Origin: JAFDBW01 sp963825575 | GTDB lineage: Bacteria; Desulfobacterota; Desulfuromonadia; Desulfuromonadales; BM103 | Assembly (NCBI GenBank): GCA_963825575.1 | Contig: CAWGUB010000024.1 | Location: 1-64,000 of the forward strand | Direction of reading: 5' to 3' | Length of the DNA stretch: 64,000 bases | Part shown: one piece after another, positions 27,360 to 35,362 of the stretch | Position numbering within the stretch: the stretch's first letter is position 1 | How the letters are laid out: each line of letters opens with the position of its first letter | Notes under the pieces: model-generated | Told to the model about the DNA's origin: nothing | Seen by the model: the letters and a program-made list of their open reading frames with translations, nothing else | Database searches by the model: none | Translations under genes and position numbers: made by a program

Positions 27360-27878
27360 ATGAAAACCCTTGCACTGACAATCTGCTCACTCCTTTTTAC
27401 CGGTTGTGTCGCCGCACCTCCCGGTGTTGCCGTGGTCAACGACTTCGACCTGGATCGCTACCTCGGCCGCTGGTACGAGATTGCCCGTCTGGACCATCGT
27501 TTCGAGCGTGGCCTGAGCAAAGTCTCCGCCAGTTACAGCAAGCGCTCCGATGGTGGCGTTGTTGTCATCAATCGTGGCTACAATCCTGAAACCTCGACCT
27601 GGAAAGAGGCCAAGGGCAGGGCCTATCCGGTCGGAGACCCGGGGACCGGGGCCCTGAAAGTAACCTTCTTCTGGCCTTTCTATGCCGGGTACAATGTGAT
27701 TGAGCTCGACCGGGAGTATTATAACTACGCCATGGTCTGCGGCCCCGACCGGGGGTACCTGTGGATTTTATCGCGCCAGCAACAACTGGAGACATCGATT
27801 GTCGACCGGCTCGTGACGGAAGCGAAAGAGCTTGGTTTCCAGACCGATGCACTTATCTTTGTCGAGCACGGTGACTAA
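27360..27878 (+). CDS. blc: Outer-membrane lipocalin (Blc-like)
   Basis: A 172-residue lipoprotein with lipobox LLFTGC (Cys at residue 16) and the lipocalin signature DLDRYLGRWYEIARLDHRFE, followed by an RGYNPETSTWKEAKGRA block and C-terminal YGxLWILSRQ-like strand. Bacterial lipocalins sit at the inner face of the outer membrane and bind lysophospholipids or fatty acids. Opens a three-gene set with the SRPBCC protein (5-nt gap) and the selenoperoxiredoxin. Confidence 0.85.
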   Translation: MKTLALTICSLLFTGCVAAPPGVAVVNDFDLDRYLGRWYEIARLDHRFERGLSKVSASYSKRSDGGVVVINRGYNPETSTWKEAKGRAYPVGDPGTGALKVTFFWPFYAGYNVIELDREYYNYAMVCGPDRGYLWILSRQQQLETSIVDRLVTEAKELGFQTDALIFVEHGD

Positions 27879-27883
27879 CAGAT

Positions 27884-28348
27884 ATGCATGTCCTCGAAAA
27901 AAAGATCACGCTCAATGCCGCACCGGATGAGGTCTGGGATTTCCTCGCCACACCACTGAACCTTAACGAGCTGACGCCCCCAGACCTTGATTTCAGGATT
28001 CTCTCCGACTTGCCGGACAAAATGTACAATGGCCTGATGGTCACCTACGAAATTGGGATTCCCCTTTTCGGCACACACCGCTGGCTCACAGAGATCAAAC
28101 ACGTCAACGAAGGCGTCAGTTTTGTCGATGAGCAAAGGGTGGGACCTTACAAAATCTGGTATCATCAACATATGATAGAGCCCGTTGGCAAAGAGATGAC
28201 CAGGATGATTGACCGGGTTACTTACCTGCTGCCCTTTGGTCCGCTCGGCGCGCTGGTCCATAAAGTGAAGGTCAAGCATATGCTGGAAGAGATATTCGAT
28301 TATCGTACGCAACGCCTGTACGAAATCTTCGGCGAAGGGAGATTGTAA
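27884..28348 (+). CDS. SRPBCC (START-like) ligand-binding protein
   Basis: A 154-residue protein with the SRPBCC pattern: KITLNAAPDEVWDFLATPLN at the start, a central RWLTEIKHVNEG and a C-terminal amphipathic helix. No signal peptide, so cytoplasmic. The fold binds hydrophobic ligands. Its TAA stop overlaps the ATG of the selenoperoxiredoxin (TAATG), so translation is coupled. Ligand unknown; the lipid-related neighbours suggest an acyl or isoprenoid ligand. Confidence 0.72.
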   Translation: MHVLEKKITLNAAPDEVWDFLATPLNLNELTPPDLDFRILSDLPDKMYNGLMVTYEIGIPLFGTHRWLTEIKHVNEGVSFVDEQRVGPYKIWYHQHMIEPVGKEMTRMIDRVTYLLPFGPLGALVHKVKVKHMLEEIFDYRTQRLYEIFGEGRL

Positions 28349-28818
28349 TGAAAAAACTGATCCGCGCAGGGGCCGTGGCGGCGGCAAGCCTGCTGGCATC
28401 CAACGCGGCGGCCCTGGAAGTCGGCACCCCGGCCCCCGACTTTACCGCAACGTCCACGCAGGGCGAGATTGTCCTCAGCCAGATGGTGCTGAAGGGCCCG
28501 GTCGTCCTGGCGTATTATCCCGCTGATTTCACCCCTGGCTGAACCAGTGAAATGAAGGCTTTTCAGAACGACATCGCACGTTTTGAAGAGCTCAACGTCC
28601 AGGTCCTGGGCGTCAGCGGCGATTCACTGGAAACCCATCGGGACTTTGCCGAAGAACTTGGGCTGAGCTTTCCGCTGCTGGTCGACGACGGCAGCATCCG
28701 CAAGCACTATGGCAGCGGTCGGATCACTCACCTGATCGACCGGGACGGCATCGTCCGTTATGTCCACAAGGGGATGCCGGATAACGAAACGCTGTTGCAG
28801 GAAACCGGCAAGCTGTAA
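28348..28818 (+). CDS. Exported selenocysteine peroxiredoxin (UGA-coded Sec65)
   Basis: A 156-residue protein if the TGA at 28540-28542 is read as selenocysteine. Both sides belong to one peroxiredoxin: upstream PDFTATSTQGEIVLSQ and YYPADFTPG, downstream TSEMKAFQNDIARFEELNVQ, VLGVSGDSLETHRDFAEELG and ITHLIDRDGIVRYVHKGMP. The UGA falls exactly at the peroxidatic position of the BCP/AhpE-type motif DFTPG-C-T-x-E. No in-frame cysteine exists anywhere, so there is no resolving Cys. A signal peptide (residues 1-22, AAALEV cleavage region) sends it to the periplasm. A stem-loop at 28559-28590 could be the SECIS. GGGAG precedes the ATG. A broken Cys enzyme is the alternative, but a single clean UGA at the catalytic site argues against it. 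Confidence 0.88.
28559..28590 (+). promoter_or_regulatory. Candidate bacterial SECIS stem-loop
   Basis: Starting 17 nt after the UGA, CTTTTCAGAACG pairs with CGTTTTGAAGAG over 12 bp (two G-U pairs) around the 8-nt loop ACATCGCA. Position and size fit bacterial SECIS elements, which lie inside the coding region just past the UGA and bind SelB. The apical-loop sequence is not the E. coli fdhF type, so SelB recognition is inferred. Confidence 0.55.
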
Positions 28819-28863
28819 AGCTGCTGATTGAATTCGGCGACACAGCACTCAGCTGTCCCGGAA

Positions 28864-29697
28864 TTATTTGTGCCGTAATTCGTATCCCAGCATGGCCTTT
28901 TTACGTGCCGTGCCCCACCGGTAGCCACCAACGGTGCCGTTTGACCTGAGCACCCTGTGACAGGGGATCAGGTAAGCGATCGGGTTGCGACCGACCGCGG
29001 TCCCGACCGCACGATCGGCACCGGGTCGGCCTACAGCTTCGGCAAGCGCCCCGTAGGAGACCGCTGCACCTTCCGGGATCTTCAATAACGCCTCCCAAAC
29101 CTTGACCTGAAAGTTGGTCCCTTTAAGCAAAACCTTGATCGGCGGCTGTCCTGCGCAGTCTGCCGGTGAAAAGGCCTGCCTGATTGCCCGTCTGCCGGCA
29201 TCGAAATGTTCGGCAATGGAGGCTTCCCGCCAGTTCTGCCGCAGCTCTGCCAGAGCCTGTGTCCGGTTGTCACCATCAACAAAACCGAGATGAGAGATCC
29301 CCCGGGGCGATTCTGCAACCAGGCAGGTGCCGAACGGGGTGTCATGAAAGGCGTAGCGAAGTTCGAGGTTGACGCCGGCGCTTTTGAATTCGCCCGGGGT
29401 GACGGCATCTATGCTGACAAAGAGATCGTGCAAACGTCCCGGTCCGCTCATGCCGACCTCATACGAAACGTCCAGGACCGAGGCCGAGTCCCGCAACAGC
29501 TGCCTGGCGCTCTCGACAGTGAGGTATTGCAGAAACCGTTTCGGGCTGACTCCGGCCCAGCGCTTGAACAAGCGCTGGAAGTGAAAAGGGCTCAGGCCCA
29601 CATATTCGGCCACCTCATCGAGCGACGGCTGTGCGATCGCATGTTTTTCGAGAAAGCGGATCGCTTCTTCAATGCGTTGATAGTCTGGATGGTTCAC
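28864..29697 (-). CDS. AraC-type regulator fused to O6-methylguanine-DNA methyltransferase
   Basis: A 277-residue Ada-like fusion without the Ada N-terminal zinc/phosphotriester domain. Residues ~10-105 are an AraC helix-turn-helix (LDEVAEYVGLSPFHFQRLFK). Residues ~110-277 are the alkyltransferase, with the acceptor motif IPCHRVLRSNGTVGGYRWG. It removes O6-methyl groups from guanine by transfer to the active-site cysteine, and probably regulates its own gene. Convergent with the selenoperoxiredoxin operon, 45 bp away. It adds DNA alkylation repair to this stress region. Confidence 0.87.
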   Translation of the reverse strand: MNHPDYQRIEEAIRFLEKHAIAQPSLDEVAEYVGLSPFHFQRLFKRWAGVSPKRFLQYLTVESARQLLRDSASVLDVSYEVGMSGPGRLHDLFVSIDAVTPGEFKSAGVNLELRYAFHDTPFGTCLVAESPRGISHLGFVDGDNRTQALAELRQNWREASIAEHFDAGRRAIRQAFSPADCAGQPPIKVLLKGTNFQVKVWEALLKIPEGAAVSYGALAEAVGRPGADRAVGTAVGRNPIAYLIPCHRVLRSNGTVGGYRWGTARKKAMLGYELRHK

Positions 29698-30021
29698 GGC
29701 GTCTCCATCATCATGCAGGGCCTATAACTGTTACTGAAAAAGATATCACCCCGCAAACCGGGCGCCCACCCGTTTCTTGCGCCAGAGCCTTGAACGCCCG
29801 GTCATTATTGTGTCAAAACAGCGTGACAAGAGCGTGTCGCGATGGCTCATCCTTTGTTCGGCACCGCAGGATTGAAAAATTAATCACCGATTAAAGGCCA
29901 TGATTTCAGAAACTTAACAGCGCATAGTGGGCGGTGGAGAGTTTCTGGTACGCGCTTTGCGACTAATCTTTTTTTGCCAGCCCCGGTTTGGCAAAAATCA
30001 TGACTTAACGGTGAACCAATC
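29698..30021. other. Intergenic spacer carrying a sigma-54-like promoter
   Basis: 324 bases between divergent genes. Apart from the promoter motif at 29946-29961 I see no gene or repeat; the left part must hold the promoter of the AraC-MGMT gene. Confidence 0.4.
29946..29961 (+). promoter_or_regulatory. Sigma-54-type promoter
   Basis: TGGTACGCGCTTTGCG matches the -24/-12 consensus TGGCACG-N4-TTGCW, with exactly 10 bases between GG and GC. It points to the gene at 30022, about 60 bases downstream. No enhancer site was identified. Confidence 0.6.
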
Positions 30022-30417
30022 ATGCATACCTATAAAATTGCAACAGACCAAAAATTGATCTTTTTGCAAATGAATGGCGAATTCTCTGCCCGGGATCTCG
30101 TCAGCTTCATAGCTGAAGTATCAAGGGACAGGGATTACGATCCATCTTTCAACTCGATTGTAGACCTGCAGAATTCGGCAACCATAATCCCGGCGCTGGA
30201 AGCTCAGAGCGTCATTGAAGCCGCGACGATCATTACCGGTCAGGCCGCTGCTAAAAGTGCGGTCGTCACCAGCAGTATGTTCCGGAAAAATATTGTCGAC
30301 ATGGCCGGGTGGCTGAGTAAAAACAGGAATGTCGAAATCAGGGGTTTTACGAACCTGACCGAGGCCTGCGATTGGCTGCAGATTGATGATAAAAAACTGC
30401 AATTGCCCTGCAAATAA
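30022..30417 (+). CDS. Small STAS/SpoIIAA-like protein, unknown function
   Basis: A 131-residue soluble protein I do not recognise at family level. Alternating strands and helices (LIFLQMNGEFSARDLVSFIA, then FNSIVDLQNSATIIPAL, then RNVEIRGFTNLTEACDWL) resemble the SpoIIAA/STAS-like fold seen in many short hypothetical proteins. No signal peptide or cofactor motif. It sits alone behind a sigma-54-like promoter. A weak CCTGCC/GGCAGG hairpin follows near 30460. Confidence 0.6.
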   Translation: MHTYKIATDQKLIFLQMNGEFSARDLVSFIAEVSRDRDYDPSFNSIVDLQNSATIIPALEAQSVIEAATIITGQAAAKSAVVTSSMFRKNIVDMAGWLSKNRNVEIRGFTNLTEACDWLQIDDKKLQLPCK

Positions 30418-30571
30418 TTCCGGGGCTCAACGACAGAATGCGGCTACCGAGAACACCTTGCCTGCCGGCAAAAGTGGCAGGGAACGCCTTTTCCGTGTAA
30501 ACTGCTGATATGTTGAAGAAATCGCCATGGGTTATGGTGGCCTTCATATCACTGCATGACAAAGGCTCCGC

Positions 30572-31279
30572 ATGCTCCCGCCAAAACTGATTAACCCGAT
30601 CCTGATCATCGAAGACGACCGCAACACTGCGGCCCTGATTGCGACCTATCTCGAACGGGAAGGCTTCTCGACGCAGATTGTGCACGACGGCGCCGAAGCG
30701 CTGACCCTGGCCGGCAGGCAGCCCCCTGGTTTCGTTATCCTCGACATCATGCTGCCTGGCGTTGATGGCTGGGAGATCTGCCGGGAACTGCGCAAGCTCT
30801 CCGATGTCCCGATCCTTATGCTCACCGCCCGCGAGGAGGAGATCGACCGGGTGTTGGGACTCTCCCTCGGCGCAGACGATTACGTCGTCAAACCCTTCAG
30901 CCCGCGTGAGCTGGTGGAACGGGTCAAGGCGATCCTGCGGCGGACCTCGCGGCGCGTCGAACCGGTCCATGAACTCAGGCACGCCGACCTGGTCCTCGAT
31001 ATCGACAAGCGTCGGGTGACTCTTGACGGACAACCGGTAGAACTGACGGCGGTGGAATACAAACTGCTGCAGGCGCTGATGAGCGCACCGGGCAAGGCCC
31101 TGTCCCGCGACGACTTGCTCAACCACATCTACCAGCGCGGCGAAGCGGTTGTTGACCGGGTGGTTGACGTACACATCGGGCATTTGCGTCAGAAACTGGC
31201 CGACGATGCAGCGGAACCCCGCTATATCGAAACGGTACGCGGCTTCGGCTACCGCTTCGCCGATCGGCAACAGTCATGA
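30572..31279 (+). CDS. OmpR-family response regulator
   Basis: A 235-residue regulator with a receiver domain (acidic pair IIEDD, phospho-acceptor Asp in FVILDIMLPGVDG near residue 58, Lys in YVVKPFSPREL) and a C-terminal winged helix (GYRF end). Closest by pattern to the BaeR group. It overlaps the sensor kinase gene by 4 nt. The direct repeat upstream of the methionine sulfoxide reductase operon at 32370-32388 has the spacing expected for this family, making that operon the likely target. Confidence 0.88.
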   Translation: MLPPKLINPILIIEDDRNTAALIATYLEREGFSTQIVHDGAEALTLAGRQPPGFVILDIMLPGVDGWEICRELRKLSDVPILMLTAREEEIDRVLGLSLGADDYVVKPFSPRELVERVKAILRRTSRRVEPVHELRHADLVLDIDKRRVTLDGQPVELTAVEYKLLQALMSAPGKALSRDDLLNHIYQRGEAVVDRVVDVHIGHLRQKLADDAAEPRYIETVRGFGYRFADRQQS

Positions 31280-32343
31280 AGGTTAGCCTGCACTGGAAAC
31301 TGATGCTGGTAACAACGATACCGGTGATCGCGGTGATCACCGGCATCATCTGGCTGGCCTTCGATCAGCTCGCTGCAGACTACTTCATGGTGCTGATGGA
31401 CAAATACATGGTCTCGCCCACTGACACGCACCGGGCCTTTTTGACCGCCGTCCACCGTTACCTGCTCTGGGCAAGTCTGGTCGCTCTCTGCCTGGCCTTC
31501 CTGCTCAGCTACCTGTTGACCCGGCGCGTACTGCGCCCCCTGGTGCAGATGAGCGAAGCCAGTCGGCAGATTGCCGCCGGCAACTTCTCGAACCGTGTTG
31601 AAGCTGTCCGGGGTGATGAAATTGGTGAACTCGGCCAGGCCTTCAACCGCATGAGCGACAGCCTGGAACAGCTCGAACAGCTGCGCAAATCGATGGTCTC
31701 CGACGTTGCCCATGAATTGCGCACACCGCTCACTAATTTACGCGGCTACCTGGAAGGTTTGAGTGACGGTGTCATCCCGCCGGACAAGGCGACCTTCGAG
31801 ATGCTGCAGCAGGAGAACCTGCGTCTGGTCAACCTGGTCGAGGATCTTGGTCAGCTGGCGCGGGCCGATGCCGCCCGGGCCTACCTGGATCGCCGACCGG
31901 TCGATCTGAACGGCTGCATCAGTGAAATGCTGAACCTCTATCGGATGAATATCGACGAGAAGCAGATCCGGCTAACGACCCGTTTCACCGACGCTGCGAC
32001 CACCGTTCCCGCTGACCGCGACAAGCTTTTGCAGGCGGTGCGCAACCTGATTGACAATAGCCTGAAATACACTCCGACAGGCGGCGCGGTGACGATTACC
32101 AGCGCCCGCACCACAGGCGGCGTGCGCGTCGACTTTGTTAACGCCGGCCCGGGCATCCCGGCGGCCGAACTCCCCTACGTTTTCGAAAGATTTTTCCGCG
32201 CCGAATATTCACGTTCGAGGGATGCCGGCGGGGCCGGGATCGGTCTGGCCATCGTCAAACAGCTGATCGAGGCCCACGGCGGCCAGGTCGGTGCCGAAAG
32301 CGTTCCCGGCGAAACCCGCATCTGGTTCGAACTCCCCGCCTGA
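31276..32343 (+). CDS. Membrane sensor histidine kinase (BaeS-like)
   Basis: A 355-residue kinase. Two membrane segments (residues ~10-28 and ~58-80) enclose a short ~30-residue periplasmic loop. A HAMP domain, H-box MVSDVAHELRTPLTNLRGYL, N-box VRNLIDNSLKYTP and G-boxes (NAGPGIP, GGAGIGLAIV) follow. The tiny external domain suggests sensing in the membrane, or through a partner such as the small exported protein encoded next. Co-translated with the response regulator. Confidence 0.88.
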   Translation: MKVSLHWKLMLVTTIPVIAVITGIIWLAFDQLAADYFMVLMDKYMVSPTDTHRAFLTAVHRYLLWASLVALCLAFLLSYLLTRRVLRPLVQMSEASRQIAAGNFSNRVEAVRGDEIGELGQAFNRMSDSLEQLEQLRKSMVSDVAHELRTPLTNLRGYLEGLSDGVIPPDKATFEMLQQENLRLVNLVEDLGQLARADAARAYLDRRPVDLNGCISEMLNLYRMNIDEKQIRLTTRFTDAATTVPADRDKLLQAVRNLIDNSLKYTPTGGAVTITSARTTGGVRVDFVNAGPGIPAAELPYVFERFFRAEYSRSRDAGGAGIGLAIVKQLIEAHGGQVGAESVPGETRIWFELPA

Positions 32344-32369
32344 GCCCCCTTTCCGCTTTTTTAGTAAAC

Positions 32370-32420
32370 TTTACCGAATCTTTACCGACCCTTGCTCATC
32401 TGTTTACAGCCGCTTGCTAT
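32370..32420 (+). promoter_or_regulatory. Promoter with phased direct repeat for the msr operon
   Basis: TTTACCGA occurs twice, at 32370-32377 and 32381-32388, an 11-bp period typical of OmpR/PhoB-type regulators. It is followed by a -35-like TTGCTC (32392-32397) and a -10-like TGCTAT (32415-32420) with a 17-bp spacer. The activator box abuts the -35 region as in class II activation. Confidence 0.6.
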
Positions 32421-32461
32421 CGTTTTGTCACCAGCGGGACCCAAGTGAAAGGACAAAGGCC

Positions 32462-32788
32462 ATGCAAACCGCACGACTCGTTACAGCAACCCTTCTGACC
32501 ATTCTGTTGGTCGCATTCAGCGCCACCGCAGAGCTACCCCCGGGGATGGCGAAAGCCACCTTCGTCGTCCACTGCTATGACGTCGGCGCCCACGCCCTGG
32601 AAGGCAAACCAGGCGTTCTCTCTGTCGAACGCGGCTGGAGCGGGTCGCGCGAAGTCGACCGGGTGGTATATAATCATAAAGAAGTATCAATCATGCAACT
32701 CGAAGGCTGGCTCAAGGCCGCGGACACCTACGTCAGCACCCTGGAGCAGACGATCAGCACCGAGCCGGCAAAGGAGATGTCACAATGA
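32462..32788 (+). CDS. Small exported protein of the msr operon, unknown
   Basis: A 108-residue protein with a clear signal peptide (residues 1-23, ending ATAELPPG). The mature part (FVVHCYDVGAHALEGKPGVL, then SREVDRVVYNHKEVSIMQLE) has one cysteine and matches no family I know. It overlaps msrB by 4 nt and is preceded by GAAAGGA. Position first in the operon and next to a two-component system suggests a periplasmic role in sensing or delivering reductant. That is inference. Confidence 0.65.
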   Translation: MQTARLVTATLLTILLVAFSATAELPPGMAKATFVVHCYDVGAHALEGKPGVLSVERGWSGSREVDRVVYNHKEVSIMQLEGWLKAADTYVSTLEQTISTEPAKEMSQ

Positions 32789-33354
32789 AAAGACGCGATT
32801 TTCTGAAGGACACGGCGGTTGTGGTTGCCGGAACCTCGGCTTCCCTGGCCACGCTCAACTTGATCGATGCACGGCTGATGTCGGTTTTTTCGCCGAACGC
32901 AGCCAACGCGGCAGAGCAGATCAAGGTCTATTCCGTCTCAGAGGGGACCTACATCATGACCGAGAAAGTTGAAAAGAGTGTCGCTGAATGGCGCACGCTA
33001 CTGACACCGGAACAGTTCCATATCCTGCGAGAAAAGGGTACTGAGCACGCATTTACCGGCATCTACGATAAACATTACCAAGAGGGTGTTTACCAGTGTG
33101 CCGGTTGCGGCCTCGACCTGTATGCCTCCAAGGACAAGTTCGATTCCAGGACCGGCTGGCCGAGTTTTACCGCTCCGGTCGCCGAAGAGAACATCGCCAC
33201 GGAAGACGACTTCAGCTTCTTCAGCCATCGCACCGAGCTGCTCTGCGCCCGTTGTGATGGCCACCTTGGACACGTCTTTGACGATGGCCCTCAACCAACC
33301 GGTTTACGTCATTGCATCAACTCGGCCTCGCTCAGCTTTGTTGCCAGCAAGTAA
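32785..33354 (+). CDS. msrB: Tat-exported methionine-R-sulfoxide reductase
   Basis: A 189-residue protein with an N-terminal twin-arginine signal (MKRRDFLK plus hydrophobic stretch to about residue 45). A full MsrB domain follows: YQCAGCGLDLY and LLCARCDGHLGH hold the four zinc cysteines, and RHCINSASLSF holds the catalytic Cys. The Tat signal places the folded zinc enzyme in the periplasm, unusual for MsrB outside MsrAB lipoproteins. It reduces Met-R-SO in exported proteins. Co-translated with the upstream small gene; msrA follows after 7 nt. Confidence 0.9.
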   Translation: MKRRDFLKDTAVVVAGTSASLATLNLIDARLMSVFSPNAANAAEQIKVYSVSEGTYIMTEKVEKSVAEWRTLLTPEQFHILREKGTEHAFTGIYDKHYQEGVYQCAGCGLDLYASKDKFDSRTGWPSFTAPVAEENIATEDDFSFFSHRTELLCARCDGHLGHVFDDGPQPTGLRHCINSASLSFVASK

Positions 33355-33361
33355 GGGAGAG

Positions 33362-33913
33362 ATGAACGATATGGAGAAAACCATGATAGCCAAGGCCATC
33401 TTTGCCGGCGGCTGCTTCTGGTGCATGGAGCCACCCTTTGAAAAACTCGACGGCGTACACGCAGTGGTCTCCGGCTACATCGACGGCCACCAGGACAACC
33501 CGACTTACCAGGAAGTTTCGTCCGGGACGACCGGACATACCGAAGCCGTCGAGATCAGCTATGACCCGGCAAAAATCAGCTTCGAGGAATTGCTCGAGGT
33601 GTTCTGGATGAATGTCGACCCGACCGACGCTGGAGGCCAGTTTGTCGACCGCGGCAGCCAGTACCGTACCGGCATCTACTATCTCAACGACGAACAGAGG
33701 CAGCTGGCTGAAGCATCAAAAGAACGGCTGGGCAAGTCAGGCCGCTTCGATAGTCCGATCGTGACCGAGATCGTTGCCGCGACCCAATTCTACCCGGCCG
33801 AGGATTATCACCAGGATTATTACAAGGAGTGCCCGATCCGCTACAAGTCCTACCGCTACAGTTCGGGCCGTGACCAGTTTATCAACCGGGTCTGGGGCAA
33901 GGAAGAGACATAA
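33362..33913 (+). CDS. msrA: Methionine-S-sulfoxide reductase
   Basis: A 183-residue MsrA with the active-site motif AGGCFWCMEPPFEKLDGV, GYIDGHQDNPTYQEVSSGTT and YHQDYYKECP. No signal peptide from the ATG at 33362 (preceded by GGGAGAG), so it appears cytoplasmic, unlike the Tat-tagged msrB before it. The pair would cover both sulfoxide epimers in different compartments, unless MsrA is carried out together with MsrB. Confidence 0.9.
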   Translation: MNDMEKTMIAKAIFAGGCFWCMEPPFEKLDGVHAVVSGYIDGHQDNPTYQEVSSGTTGHTEAVEISYDPAKISFEELLEVFWMNVDPTDAGGQFVDRGSQYRTGIYYLNDEQRQLAEASKERLGKSGRFDSPIVTEIVAATQFYPAEDYHQDYYKECPIRYKSYRYSSGRDQFINRVWGKEET

Positions 33914-33943
33914 ATGGACCTATTCCTCAAGGCAGCCAACAAG

Positions 33944-33967
33944 CCCCGGTACTTCAAAGTGCCGGGG
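33944..33967. terminator. Terminator after msrA
   Basis: A 10-bp stem (CCCCGGTACT / AGTGCCGGGG, one G-U pair) followed by TTCTTTT, between msrA and the convergent lipoprotein gene. Confidence 0.75.
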
Positions 33968-33972
33968 TTCTT

Positions 33973-35269
33973 TTATTCCTGTACCAGGTTCTCAGCGGTA
34001 ATCTGGTTTGCGGCGCGTACCGTCTGTAAAAAACCGTCGATCTGGCGCGTAATCTCCTCGCAAACAGCCCCTTCCGTATCCTCCGGGATCGGCACCGGCA
34101 CCAGGACCAATCCGAGCACGGTGTCTGTCCCTTCCCGGGTGCTCTCAAAAGAGGTCACTATCCTGCCGTCTGCAACGGCCAGGAGGTCCGCCCTGATCGT
34201 CGAAACCTTGTCGGCGCTTTCATAGCCGATCACCCCGTAGGCCGTGACATAGAAGGGTCCGGTAAACTGCGACTGGACCGTTTCACCGTCCCAGCTCAGG
34301 ACATAACGGATTCCCAGCTCCAGCAGACGCTCCCTGACGGCGGGTTGCCTGATGATCGATTCCAGATCATTCTGCGCCTCGGGGTAATTGCTGCGCGACA
34401 GCCAGGGGTACAACTGATCTCGCAGATCGCCCTGCAAGATCGGCTTCAAGGATAATTCGTTATCCTCGATTTGCTCGAGCATGCATCGTTCGAGACGCTT
34501 CCTGGCGGGATCCTGGTCCTGGTCATAAACTGGACCGAGCATTGCCAGGGTCACCGGGTCTTCGGCGTCCGGCAGGGACTTCCTGACTACTTGCTTCGTC
34601 ACCTCGGGTGCCGGGAGCCTGCCCGTCAGAAGCAGCTGTTGATCAAGCTCGGCGAGCAGCACCGAGATGGCATCCCAAACCGCACCCCGGGCGACAGCAT
34701 CGAATTCCTCAGCGGAGACCCTGCGGGGCAATGCGCCCTGGTTGATGGAGACGCTTGCTGCCGGGGACGACTGCCCGGCGGGCTCTTTTACGTAATCAAG
34801 CCCGGCAACCTGCCAGCTATGGATATGTTTCCCCTTGACAAAAAACTCGAACTGGTAGACCACCCCGACCGCTATGATCTGCGGATCGAGATGCGAGGGC
34901 ATGGAGACAATGTTCGGCACGATGACGAACGCCAGATCCTCTTCGTCGAAGCCCTGTTGCAGAGCTGTCGAGGTAGCGCACCTCGGCAAAAGTCTCGGCG
35001 AAGGCAAGGTCAAGAGCCTGGCGTGTCGCAGCCGCGGGATTGTTGTGGAAGGTCAGCTGATAGTCGTCAGCGGTCGTGTGGTAAAAGTTATTGTCAAAAA
35101 AGTCGGCGGGAAAGTACACGCCGACACTCGCCGGGTAACGGGCAACGGCGGGGTCGTAGCGCACCTTGTCAATGGTCATGGGGGTCGTCTGTATCGCGGG
35201 GGTACAGCCTGCCTGCACCAACAGCAGCAAGACAATCACCAGGGATGCCATGTTGCGAAAAACAAGCAT
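33973..35269 (-). pseudogene. Lipoprotein gene split by a frameshift
   Basis: Read from 35269, the first frame encodes a lipoprotein signal (lipobox LLVQAGC), then PASVGVYFPADFFDNNFYHT and FAEVRYLDSS. The rest continues in another frame from STALQQGFDEEDLAFVIVPN to the stop at 33973. The join is near 34975, where one extra base is the simplest explanation. The combined protein of about 430 residues has no family I recognise; its C-terminal half mentions no enzyme motif. Either recently inactivated or an assembly error. Confidence 0.65.
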
Positions 35270-35362
35270 GTGCGCCTCGCAGGTAGAACAGTATGACTGC
35301 AAGTCATCATATAGCAGTGGGCAGCGAAACTGCCTACCTGGTGGGGGATCGACCCGCCTTGA

